Assembly: GCF_003258295.1 (NCBI RefSeq)
Contig: NZ_QKYN01000173.1
Location: forward strand, 1 to 32,357
From: Streptacidiphilus pinicola
GTDB taxonomy: Bacteria > Actinomycetota > Actinomycetes > Streptomycetales > Streptomycetaceae
Reading direction: 5' to 3'
DNA: 32,357 nucleotides
In this document: in pieces, positions 16,241 to 22,613 of the stretch
Position numbering within the stretch: position 1 is the first letter of the stretch
Layout of the letters: each line of letters opens with the position of its first letter
Translations under genes and position numbers: made by a program
Notes under the pieces: generated by a model
The model's input: only the letters and a program-made list of their open reading frames with translations
The model's database searches: none
Told to the model about the DNA's origin: nothing

Positions 16241-16939
16241 ATGCAGCTGCACCACGGCATCACCGTGCCCGCCTCCACCGACGAGGTCTGGCGCGCGCTC
16301 GGCGAGATCGAGGACCTGGCCCCCTGCCTGCCGGGCGCGGCCGTCGACCACGTCGACCAGGACACCGTCTACGGATCGATGACCGTCAAGGTCGGCCCGA
16401 TCACCGTCGCCTACCGCGGCCGGGCCGTCATCGACGAACGCGACGACGCCCGCCACCGCATGGTCGTGCACGCCACCGGCCGCGAGCAGCGCGGCGTCGG
16501 CACGGCGCGGGCGACCCTCGTCGTGGAGGCCCACGAGCAGGCCCCGGGCACGACCGAGGTGGACGTCGACACCGACCTGACCGTCACCGGCCGCCCGGCC
16601 CAGTTCGGCCGCGGCGTCATGGCCGACATCGGCGATCGTGTCATCACGGAGTTCGCCGACCGCCTCTCCGCCCGCCTCGGCGCGACCGCGGCGCCCTCCC
16701 CGGGGACTTCCCCGGAGCCGGGCGCGGCACCCAAGCCCGAGCCGGAACCCGCGTCCGAGTCCACATCGGAGCCGGTGCCCGCGCCGCAGGCCGGCAGCGA
16801 CGAGCCGCTCGACCTCGGCCCGATCCTGGCCCCGGTCCTGCGACGGGCAGCGCTCCTCGCACTGACGGCGCTCTGCGTCAGCGCCCTCGCCCGCCTGATC
16901 CGCCAGCGTGCCCGCGCCCGCCGCCGGGCGCGGGGCTGA
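16241..16939 (+). CDS. coxG: CoxG-like SRPBCC protein with C-terminal membrane anchor
   Basis: A 232-residue protein. Residues 1-145 are the CoxG (SRPBCC) domain: FxVPASTDEVWRALGEIEDL-like start, CLPGA, YGSMTVKVGPITVAYRGRAV, and RGVMADIGDRVITEFADRL. Then comes a 40-residue Pro/Glu/Ser linker (PEPGAAPKPEPEPASESTSE) and a hydrophobic helix (about 200-220, LRRAALLALTALCVSALARL) followed by an Arg-rich end. In Oligotropha CoxG helps recruit CO dehydrogenase to the cytoplasmic membrane; here the tail anchor would do so. The ATG with GGAG seven bases upstream is chosen over a TTG two codons earlier. Last gene of the operon. Confidence 0.9.
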   Translation: MQLHHGITVPASTDEVWRALGEIEDLAPCLPGAAVDHVDQDTVYGSMTVKVGPITVAYRGRAVIDERDDARHRMVVHATGREQRGVGTARATLVVEAHEQAPGTTEVDVDTDLTVTGRPAQFGRGVMADIGDRVITEFADRLSARLGATAAPSPGTSPEPGAAPKPEPEPASESTSEPVPAPQAGSDEPLDLGPILAPVLRRAALLALTALCVSALARLIRQRARARRRARG

Positions 16940-16950
16940 CTGTCGGTCAG
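16936..16950. terminator. Small palindrome holding both stops of convergent genes
   Basis: CTGAC-TGTCG-GTCAG is a 5-bp inverted repeat containing the TGA of coxG and, on the other strand, the TGA of the DUF6777 gene. The stem is short, so terminator function is uncertain; the 7-base gap leaves no room for anything else. Confidence 0.25.
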
Positions 16951-18251
16951 GAGGGCGGCGCGGGCACCGCGGCCGATCCGCCCCCGCCCCCGGGCGGGAT
17001 CACACCCGAACCGGTCGAGGGAGCCGTGCCGGTGGACGGGGACAAGGACGGGGCGGTCGACGGCGTGGACGCCGACGGGGACGGCGAGGCCGACGGGGAG
17101 GCCGGACTGGAGCTCGCGGCGGAGGCCGACGAACCGGACGGACAGGGCTGCGCGCTGCCCGGCGGGGGTGCGCCGACCGGCGAGCCCGAGCCCGAAGCCG
17201 TCGCCGCGGACGCCGATCCGACCGGCGAGCCCGACAGACAGGTGGTCGACGCGATCGCCGGACCGCTGCTCGACGTCCCGCTCGGGGCACCGCTCGTCGC
17301 ACCGGGCGAGCCGCTGGCGGTCGCCGGCGGGGGGATGGGCACGTCGCCCCCACCGGTGCTGCCGGTGGGCCGCTCGAACCACGTGCCCGTGGTCTCGTTG
17401 TAGATCACGATCACATTGACGCTGGTCACCGCCGGAAGGATGACGACCACGTTCTGCGTGTTGAAGGTCGCCCACGTCGTCCCGGTGTAGGAGCTGCGCG
17501 TGGTGACCACGGGAACCAGCAGCGGGTTGCCGCAGGCGCAACGGGCGCGCGGTGCGCCGTTCGCGTCGACCAGCACGGCGGTCCCTGCTTCCAGGACCGA
17601 CTGGAACGAGGTGGCCGCGCCGTTCGCGAAGCCGTGATTGGTGACCCGGGTGTCGGTGCGCAGCAGCACCGGCGTCAGCGAGTGCAGGAACGCGTCGATC
17701 TGGTCCTCGCGGATGCCCTCGACGCCGGCCCAGGCGGCCCCCTTGTCGCGGTTGGCGCGCAGGAACGCGGACATCTGCGGGACGTCGCAGGTGGAGATCC
17801 GCTCCGTGCCGCCGTAGAGGCCCACGCTCGTGCCGGAGACCGTGTGCACGCCGCCGGCTCCGGAGGTCGCCCCTGCGGGGACCGGCGCGGCGGAGTGGGA
17901 GGGCCTGGCCGAGTGGGACGGGCTCGGCCCGCTGTGGGCCGGGGTCGTGAACGGGTCGGGACCGGTGGATCCGGCCGGCTGCAGCATCACCGTCTGCGCG
18001 CTGGCGGGCCGGGTGAGCAGCACGACGGACAACGCCACCGCGAGTCCGACCACCAGCGCCGCGGGCACGAGCAGCGAGGAGCGCCGCCACCACGGCGGCT
18101 TCGACACGGCGTGCGCGCCGCGCCCGCCCGGCGGCTCGCCGGGAGGCGTCGCGGGAACGGTGGGCGGCCCGCCGGGGCCGGACGGCGGGCGGCCCGACGA
18201 ACCGGACAGCGGGCCGGAGGGCGGACCGGATGGGGGTTCTTGGGAGCTCAC
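16947..18251 (-). CDS. DUF6777-type single-pass membrane protein with Ser/Pro-rich tail
   Basis: A 434-residue protein of unknown function. Residues 1-58 are Pro/Gly-rich and cytoplasmic, 60-79 form one membrane helix (LLVPAALVVGLAVALSVVLL), 84-136 a Ser/Pro linker, 137-296 a globular outer domain (VGLYGGTERISTCDVPQMSA; GIREDQIDAFLHSLTPVLLR; ARCACGNPLLVPV), and 297-434 a long Ser/Pro/Gly/Ala low-complexity tail that may cross the cell wall. The domain matches the streptomycete family I know as DUF6777. The GTG start has AGGAAGG six bases upstream; an in-frame ATG 42 bases further up lacks one. It is divergent from the MarR pair and convergent with coxG. Confidence 0.8.
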   Translation of the reverse strand: MSSQEPPSGPPSGPLSGSSGRPPSGPGGPPTVPATPPGEPPGGRGAHAVSKPPWWRRSSLLVPAALVVGLAVALSVVLLTRPASAQTVMLQPAGSTGPDPFTTPAHSGPSPSHSARPSHSAAPVPAGATSGAGGVHTVSGTSVGLYGGTERISTCDVPQMSAFLRANRDKGAAWAGVEGIREDQIDAFLHSLTPVLLRTDTRVTNHGFANGAATSFQSVLEAGTAVLVDANGAPRARCACGNPLLVPVVTTRSSYTGTTWATFNTQNVVVILPAVTSVNVIVIYNETTGTWFERPTGSTGGGDVPIPPPATASGSPGATSGAPSGTSSSGPAIASTTCLSGSPVGSASAATASGSGSPVGAPPPGSAQPCPSGSSASAASSSPASPSASPSPSASTPSTAPSLSPSTGTAPSTGSGVIPPGGGGGSAAVPAPPS

Positions 18252-18252
18252 G

Positions 18253-18266
18253 GCAGGCCTTCCTGC
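18253..18266 (-). promoter_or_regulatory. Hairpin holding the ribosome site of the DUF6777 gene
   Basis: On the minus strand GCAGG-AAGG-CCTGC forms a 5-bp stem whose loop and arm contain the AGGAAGG ribosome-binding site, just upstream of the GTG. Folding would hide the site; whether it does so in the cell is unknown. Confidence 0.3.
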
Positions 18267-18364
18267 GGATCGGAGCGGACGCGCGCTCCTCATTCTGGAA
18301 GCCGGTCGGGGCGCCGCGGCAATCGGAACTACGCCACCTGGCTCACTGCGCTGCCCACTCCGAA

Positions 18365-18399
18365 ATACTAGCCATGGATATAGTAGCCATGTATGGTAT
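18365..18399. promoter_or_regulatory. AT-rich divergent promoter/operator of the MarR pair and DUF6777 gene
   Basis: An AT-rich island in otherwise GC-rich DNA. TAGCCATG occurs twice (18369 and 18384, 15 bases apart), TACTA-N10-TAGTA spans 18366-18385, CATGG-N9-CCATG spans 18373-18391, and CCAT-GT-ATGG spans 18387-18396. Promoter hexamers overlap these: TATGGT (18392-18397) seven bases before the marR ATG and TATAGT (18379-18384) on the plus strand; TAGTAT (18370 to 18365) on the minus strand for the DUF6777 gene. This is what a MarR autorepressor site looks like. Confidence 0.6.
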
Positions 18400-18404
18400 C
18401 GCTC

Positions 18405-18902
18405 ATGAGCGAGAGCGATGCACCGATGGGCCCCACGCCCGGCTACCTGGTCTGGCGTCTGTCGATGAAGTGGCGGGTGGCGGTCGACCGGGCCCTGGTG
18501 GCCCAGGGCCTCACCCACGCGCAGTACTCGCTGCTCGCGGCCCTGCTCGCGACGCAACGCTCCGGGCGTACCCCCACCCAGCGTGAACTCGCGGACGCCA
18601 CCGGCCTGGAGGCGCTCTACGTGTCCAAGCTCGCCCGTGCCCTCGAGGGCACCGGGCTCATCGCCCGGACGCCGCACCCCACCGACACGCGCGCGGTCCA
18701 GCTGTCCCTGACCGACCACGGCCGGGAGGCGACCGAGCGCGCGATCACCGTCGTCCATCAGCTCCTGGACCGGCTCCTGGCCCCGCTCGGCGGCTGGGAC
18801 AGCCCCCGCACCGCGGTGCTCACCCGCGAGCTGAAGAGCCTGCTCAACGCTCCACTCGATGTCACGAACGATGTCACGAACGATGCCACGAACCAGGAGT
18901 AG
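18405..18902 (+). CDS. MarR family transcriptional regulator
   Basis: A 165-residue MarR-type winged-helix repressor starting MSESDAPMGPTPGYLVWRLS. DNA-binding part: LTHAQYSLLAALLATQRSGR, RELADATGLEALYVSKLARA (recognition helix) and the wing GLIARTPHPTDTRAVQLSLT. The C-terminal end carries three copies of a four-residue repeat, DVTN/DVTN/DATN. The ATG is chosen over one 12 bases upstream because TATGGT sits seven bases before it (leaderless). The upstream operator island suggests autoregulation and control of the divergent DUF6777 gene. A second MarR-like gene follows after two bases. Confidence 0.9.
   Translation: MSESDAPMGPTPGYLVWRLSMKWRVAVDRALVAQGLTHAQYSLLAALLATQRSGRTPTQRELADATGLEALYVSKLARALEGTGLIARTPHPTDTRAVQLSLTDHGREATERAITVVHQLLDRLLAPLGGWDSPRTAVLTRELKSLLNAPLDVTNDVTNDATNQE
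18858..18893 (+). repeat. Three tandem 12-bp repeats in the marR 3' end
   Basis: GATGTCACGAAC occurs twice in a row, then once with one change (GATGCCACGAAC). The unit keeps the reading frame and encodes DVTN, DVTN, DATN at the C-terminus. Copy number could vary between strains without a frameshift. Confidence 0.85.
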
Positions 18903-18904
18903 CC

Positions 18905-19345
18905 ATGTCCACCACGCCCACCGTCAACGGCCAGGTCATCGGCCGGGCCCATTACGCCACTCGCGCCCTGCTCGGCCCCGTGCTCGACCGCACCGCCACC
19001 ACCTTCGACGAGTCGCTGGTGCTCAACTCCCTGGCGGGCGACGCCGAGGGCGTCGACCGGGCCGAGCTGCTCGGCCTGCTGGCCGGCAACCTGAAGATCT
19101 CCGAGGCCGAGGTCGCGGGGATCGTCGACGAGCTGGCCGCCTCGGCCCTGCTGGAGGCCGGCGACGACAGCCGTCTGCGGCTCACCGACGCGGGCCGGGC
19201 CCGCAACCACGAGATCCGGTCCACCATCGCCGCGATCACCCAGCGGATCTACGCCGACATCCCGGCCGAGGACCTGGCGACCACGGGCCGGGTGCTGACC
19301 CTGCTCACCGCTCGTGCCGACGCCGAACTGGCGGCGCTGCGGTAA
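18905..19345 (+). CDS. Small MarR-like winged-helix protein
   Basis: A 146-residue protein, MSTTPTVNGQVIGRAHYATR at the start. A winged-helix pattern is visible: FDESLVLNSLAGDAEGVDRA, LLAGNLKISEAEVAGIVDEL, and a wing-like DSRLRLTDAGRARNHEIRST. This resembles MarR-family proteins that often sit directly after a MarR gene in streptomycetes. The ATG follows AGGAG by five bases and the previous stop by two, so the two genes are co-expressed and may work as a pair. Effector and targets are unknown. Confidence 0.82.
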   Translation: MSTTPTVNGQVIGRAHYATRALLGPVLDRTATTFDESLVLNSLAGDAEGVDRAELLGLLAGNLKISEAEVAGIVDELAASALLEAGDDSRLRLTDAGRARNHEIRSTIAAITQRIYADIPAEDLATTGRVLTLLTARADAELAALR

Positions 19346-19349
19346 GCCC

Positions 19350-19370
19350 CGGCCGGCGTCCTACCGGCCG
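19350..19370. terminator. Bidirectional hairpin between MarR-like and PucR genes
   Basis: CGGCCGG, loop CGTCCTA, CCGGCCG: a perfect 7-bp GC stem located after the MarR-like stop and overlapping the PucR stop (TAG on the minus strand). The position between convergent genes supports termination on both strands. Confidence 0.6.
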
Positions 19371-20923
19371 TCGAACCAGCGCAGGGCGAACCAGAGCTCC
19401 ATCCGGGTCTCCGCGTCGTCCAGATCGACGTCGAGCAGCGCGGCGACGCGGGTGATGCGCTGGCGCACGGTATTGCGGTGCACACCCAGTGCGGCCGCTG
19501 TGCGGTCCCAACTGCCGTGGGCGGCCAGCCATGCGTGCAGAGTCCCGAGCAGCCCGTCGCTCCCGGACGCCGGCAGCGGTTTGAGCAGGCGGCGGGCCTG
19601 CGAGCGCGCCTCGTCGGCGTCGACGAGCGAGGCCACCCCGGTCCGCCCTGGGTCATGGCGGACGGCGCGGTGGCCGGAGGCGAGCGCGCGTCGCAGCGCC
19701 CGCTCGGCCTGCGCGGCCGCCGCACGCAGCTCGGTCGTGCCGGCCGGGGCGCTGACACCGAGGGTCCAACCCAGGCGGACCGCGTCGGGGAAGTCCTCGT
19801 CGACGCCCCGAGCGGACCCGTGGAGCGGGATGACCGCGTGCAGGGCGCCCTGCTCGACCTCGAGGTAGGCGGTCCCCAGCGCCGTCCCGAGTGCGGCCAG
19901 GTGGACACCCGCGGAGGGCGCGGACCGGTCCGCGCGCACGAGGTCGCGCCGCCCCGCCACGACCAGCCAGCGGGACGGGGACGCTTCCGTCGACGGGTGG
20001 AGCAGCTCGGCGAGCTCCGCCGGCTCGGCTCCCAGCAGGGCGCCCAGCAACGCCGCGGCCGTGGGCGCGTCGGCGCCGAGTGCGTGGCGGGGGCCGGTGA
20101 GCAGGGAGAGCAGGACCACTCCCATACCGGCGACGGACCGGTCGACGGACGACTGGCGGGCAGCGGTCACCAGCGCGAGCTGGAGCGCGCCGCCGCTTTC
20201 GGCTCCAGGCACGGTGTGGAGGATGAGCTGCGTGCCGTCGAGGTGCTCCACGGCGGCCTCGGGCACCCGGCCGCCGGCGGCGCGGGCGCGGCCGCGCTCG
20301 TGGGCGAGGAGCAGCAGGCGCTCGCGGGCGGAATCGGCGGGGGGCACGCCGGTGGCGACGAGTTGCTGACCGTCACCGTCAAGCAGGGCCGTCCACGCGC
20401 TCAGGTGTGACGCCAGCTGACGCAGCACCGCCTCGACCGCGTCGGGGCGCGCGGCCGCGGCCGCCAGGTCCGACTGGGCGCGGGACATGCGCCGCAGCTC
20501 CCGGCTGCGGGCCTCGGCCATGGCGAGGTGGACCACGCGGGAGACGGCCACGAACGGCGTCGCGGGCGGCACCTGCAAGAGCGGCAGGCCGTGCCGGTCG
20601 CAGGCGCTGACGAGCTCCGGAGGCACCTCGTCGTACACGGGCGCGAGGCCGAACCCCAGACCGGCGACCCCGGCGCCGACCAGGCGTCGCACGTACGCAT
20701 CCAACTCGCCTGGTGCGGTTCCCAGATGACGTCCAGCGGTCAGCAGCAGCTCACCACCGAGCAGGTACTGGCTCGGGTCCTCCCACTCCGAGGTGTGCAC
20801 CATCGCGACCTGGCGGTCCCCGACCGGCCCGGCCACCTGGCGCACACCGAGCCCGGCGTCGTCCAGGACGACGTCCAGCGGGACCGCGGTGAGTCCGGTG
20901 ACGGCGGTGGGGTCTGCCGGCAT
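19361..20923 (-). CDS. PucR family transcriptional regulator
   Basis: A 520-residue PucR-type regulator. The N-terminal PucR domain (about 10-130) includes VRQVAGPVGDRQVAMVHTSE, YLLGGELLLTAGRHLG and GVAGLGFGLAPVYDEVPPEL. A GGDEF-like middle domain follows. The C-terminal helix-turn-helix is LLGTLHAWLAAHGSWDRTAA then ALGVHRNTVRQRITRVAALL, the family signature. The ATG is chosen because AGGAGG lies six bases upstream; a longer frame would extend through the intergenic region. It is divergent from a solute symporter and a thiamine-diphosphate enzyme, which it probably controls in response to their nitrogenous substrate. Confidence 0.92.
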   Translation of the reverse strand: MPADPTAVTGLTAVPLDVVLDDAGLGVRQVAGPVGDRQVAMVHTSEWEDPSQYLLGGELLLTAGRHLGTAPGELDAYVRRLVGAGVAGLGFGLAPVYDEVPPELVSACDRHGLPLLQVPPATPFVAVSRVVHLAMAEARSRELRRMSRAQSDLAAAAARPDAVEAVLRQLASHLSAWTALLDGDGQQLVATGVPPADSARERLLLLAHERGRARAAGGRVPEAAVEHLDGTQLILHTVPGAESGGALQLALVTAARQSSVDRSVAGMGVVLLSLLTGPRHALGADAPTAAALLGALLGAEPAELAELLHPSTEASPSRWLVVAGRRDLVRADRSAPSAGVHLAALGTALGTAYLEVEQGALHAVIPLHGSARGVDEDFPDAVRLGWTLGVSAPAGTTELRAAAAQAERALRRALASGHRAVRHDPGRTGVASLVDADEARSQARRLLKPLPASGSDGLLGTLHAWLAAHGSWDRTAAALGVHRNTVRQRITRVAALLDVDLDDAETRMELWFALRWFDGR

Positions 20924-20949
20924 ACCCGACCTCCTCGCAGATGTGCGAA

Positions 20950-20979
20950 TCATCCATGCATACGGGCGTGAGTGGATGA
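20950..20979. promoter_or_regulatory. Operator-like inverted repeat between pucR and the symporter gene
   Basis: TCATCCA and TGGATGA form 7-base arms 16 bases apart. The site lies between the divergent pucR and symporter starts, just downstream of a likely pucR promoter on the minus strand (CTGACG at 21009-21004, 18-base gap, TATGTT at 20985-20980). A PucR dimer spanning two helical turns would fit. Confidence 0.45.
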
Positions 20980-21012
20980 AACATACACTTCCTGGCGCCA
21001 CGACGTCAGTCC

Positions 21013-21018
21013 TAGGTT
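21013..21018 (+). promoter_or_regulatory. -10 element TAGGTT for the symporter operon
   Basis: TAGGTT inside CCTAGGTTCT, the same ten bases that carry the TetR gene -10 at 28777. It would give a leader of about 60 bases before the symporter ATG. The -35 region is poor (TTCCTG), consistent with activator dependence. Confidence 0.4.
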
Positions 21019-21084
21019 CTTTCGCATACCCCCACTCCCCCACTGAGGACCGCCACCCCACAGGCGGCCGGATCGGAGGACCAC

Positions 21085-22575
21085 ATGGCAGTCGACTACG
21101 TGGTGATCGTCGCCTACCTGGCCGGAATCGTCGGCGTCGGCTGGTGGGGCCGACGCCGCGCCCGCTCCAGAAGCGACTTCCTGGTCGCCGGGCGGCGCCT
21201 CGGGCCGACGATGTACACCGGCACCATGGCCGCCGTGGTGCTCGGCGGCGCCTCCACCATCGGCGGCGTCCGCCTCGGGTACACCTACGGGCTCTCCGGC
21301 GCCTGGATGGTCTTCGCCATCGGCCTGGGTCTGCTCGCGCTGAGCGTCTTCTTCTCCGCGCGGATCGCCCGGCTCAAGGTCTACACCGTGGCCGAGATGC
21401 TGTCCCTGCGTTACGGCGACGCGGCGAGCGTGATCTCCGGCGTGGTCATGTGGATGTACACGCTGATGCTCGCAGTGACCTCCACCATCGCCTACGCCAG
21501 CGTCTTCGACGTGCTGTTCGACATCCCCCGCTGGGCGGCGATCGTCATCGGCGGAGCGATCGTGGTCGGCTACTCCGCCCTCGGCGGCATGTGGTCGATC
21601 ACGCTCACGGACATGGTGCAGTTCGCGGTCAAGAGCGTCGGCGTGCTGCTGCTCCTGCTCCCCCTGGCCGTGATCAAGGCGGGCGGCTTCGGTCGCATGG
21701 AGGCGGAGCTCCCCCACGGATACTTCTCCCCCACCTCGATCGGCGGGCAGACGATCTTCACCTACGTGCTGATCTACACCTTCGGCATGCTGATCGGTCA
21801 GGACATCTGGCAGCGCGTCTTCACCGCCCGCACCGACAAGGTGGCCGCCCACGGCGGCACCGTGGCCGGCGTCTACTGCCTGGTCTACGCGCTGGCCGGG
21901 GCCGTGATCGGCACGGCGACGAAGGCGCTCTACCCGACCCTTCCGGGCGCGGACAGCGCGTTCGCGACGATCGTGAAGCACGCCCTGCCCGCCGGGGTGA
22001 AAGGCCTGGTGCTGGCGGCCGCCCTGTCCGCGATGATGTCGACCGCGAGTGGCGCCCTGATCGCCTCCGCGACCGTCGCCGAGAACGACATCTGGCGGCG
22101 TGTCAGCCGCCGTCCGCAGGCCGCCCTTTCCGGCGCGGAGCGGGACGAGGTGCGATCGAACCGGATCTTCATCATCGTTCTCGGGATCACGGCGACCGTG
22201 GTCGCCTGCCTGCTCAGCGACGTCGTCTCGGCGCTGACGGTCGCCTACAACCTGCTGGTGGGCGGCCTGCTGGTGCCGATCCTGGGCGGACTGGTGTGGC
22301 GCCGCGGCAACCTTCAGGGGGCACTCGCCTCGGTGGTCCTCGGCGGCGGCACCGTCATCGTGCTCATGGTCACCAAGGGCGTGCTGGCCAACGAGCCGAT
22401 CTACTACGGCCTCGGCATCAGCCTGCTCGCCTACCTCGTCGTCAGCCTGCTGACGCCCGCGCCCGACGCGGCCCGGCTGGAGGCCTGGCGGCGGCGGGTC
22501 GCCGGAGAAGCCGCCCCGCCCTCGGAGCTCGCAGGCCCCGGCGACAGCCGTCCGGCCGCCGCTCCCGCCGTCTGA
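21085..22575 (+). CDS. Sodium:solute symporter (SSS family)
   Basis: A 496-residue integral membrane transporter, the usual SSS length, with about 13 hydrophobic segments starting at YVVIVAYLAGIVGVGWWG. Family marks include RSDFLVAGRRLGPTMYTGTM near the first loop, GGASTIGGVRLGYTYGLSG (substrate/sodium region), YSALGGMWSITLTDMVQF in the middle (the A-L-G-G-M-W/TD-Q signature), and AALSAMMSTASGALIASATV in the helix 8 region with the conserved Ser/Thr sodium ligands. GGAGG lies eight bases before the ATG. It probably imports the compound processed by the thiamine-diphosphate enzyme encoded 38 bases downstream. Confidence 0.92.
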   Translation: MAVDYVVIVAYLAGIVGVGWWGRRRARSRSDFLVAGRRLGPTMYTGTMAAVVLGGASTIGGVRLGYTYGLSGAWMVFAIGLGLLALSVFFSARIARLKVYTVAEMLSLRYGDAASVISGVVMWMYTLMLAVTSTIAYASVFDVLFDIPRWAAIVIGGAIVVGYSALGGMWSITLTDMVQFAVKSVGVLLLLLPLAVIKAGGFGRMEAELPHGYFSPTSIGGQTIFTYVLIYTFGMLIGQDIWQRVFTARTDKVAAHGGTVAGVYCLVYALAGAVIGTATKALYPTLPGADSAFATIVKHALPAGVKGLVLAAALSAMMSTASGALIASATVAENDIWRRVSRRPQAALSGAERDEVRSNRIFIIVLGITATVVACLLSDVVSALTVAYNLLVGGLLVPILGGLVWRRGNLQGALASVVLGGGTVIVLMVTKGVLANEPIYYGLGISLLAYLVVSLLTPAPDAARLEAWRRRVAGEAAPPSELAGPGDSRPAAAPAV

Positions 22576-22613
22576 GCCGCGCACACAACGCCACCTCCTC
22601 GAAGGGATTCCCC

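Noticed and set aside
18905-19345. Treating the small MarR-like protein as a broken copy of the preceding MarR
   Set aside because: The two share no evident sequence identity, and the second has its own ribosome site and complete winged-helix pattern.
20793-22613. Open frame extending the ThDP enzyme far upstream
   Set aside because: It runs out of frame through the symporter gene; the GTG at 22614 begins the recognisable protein.
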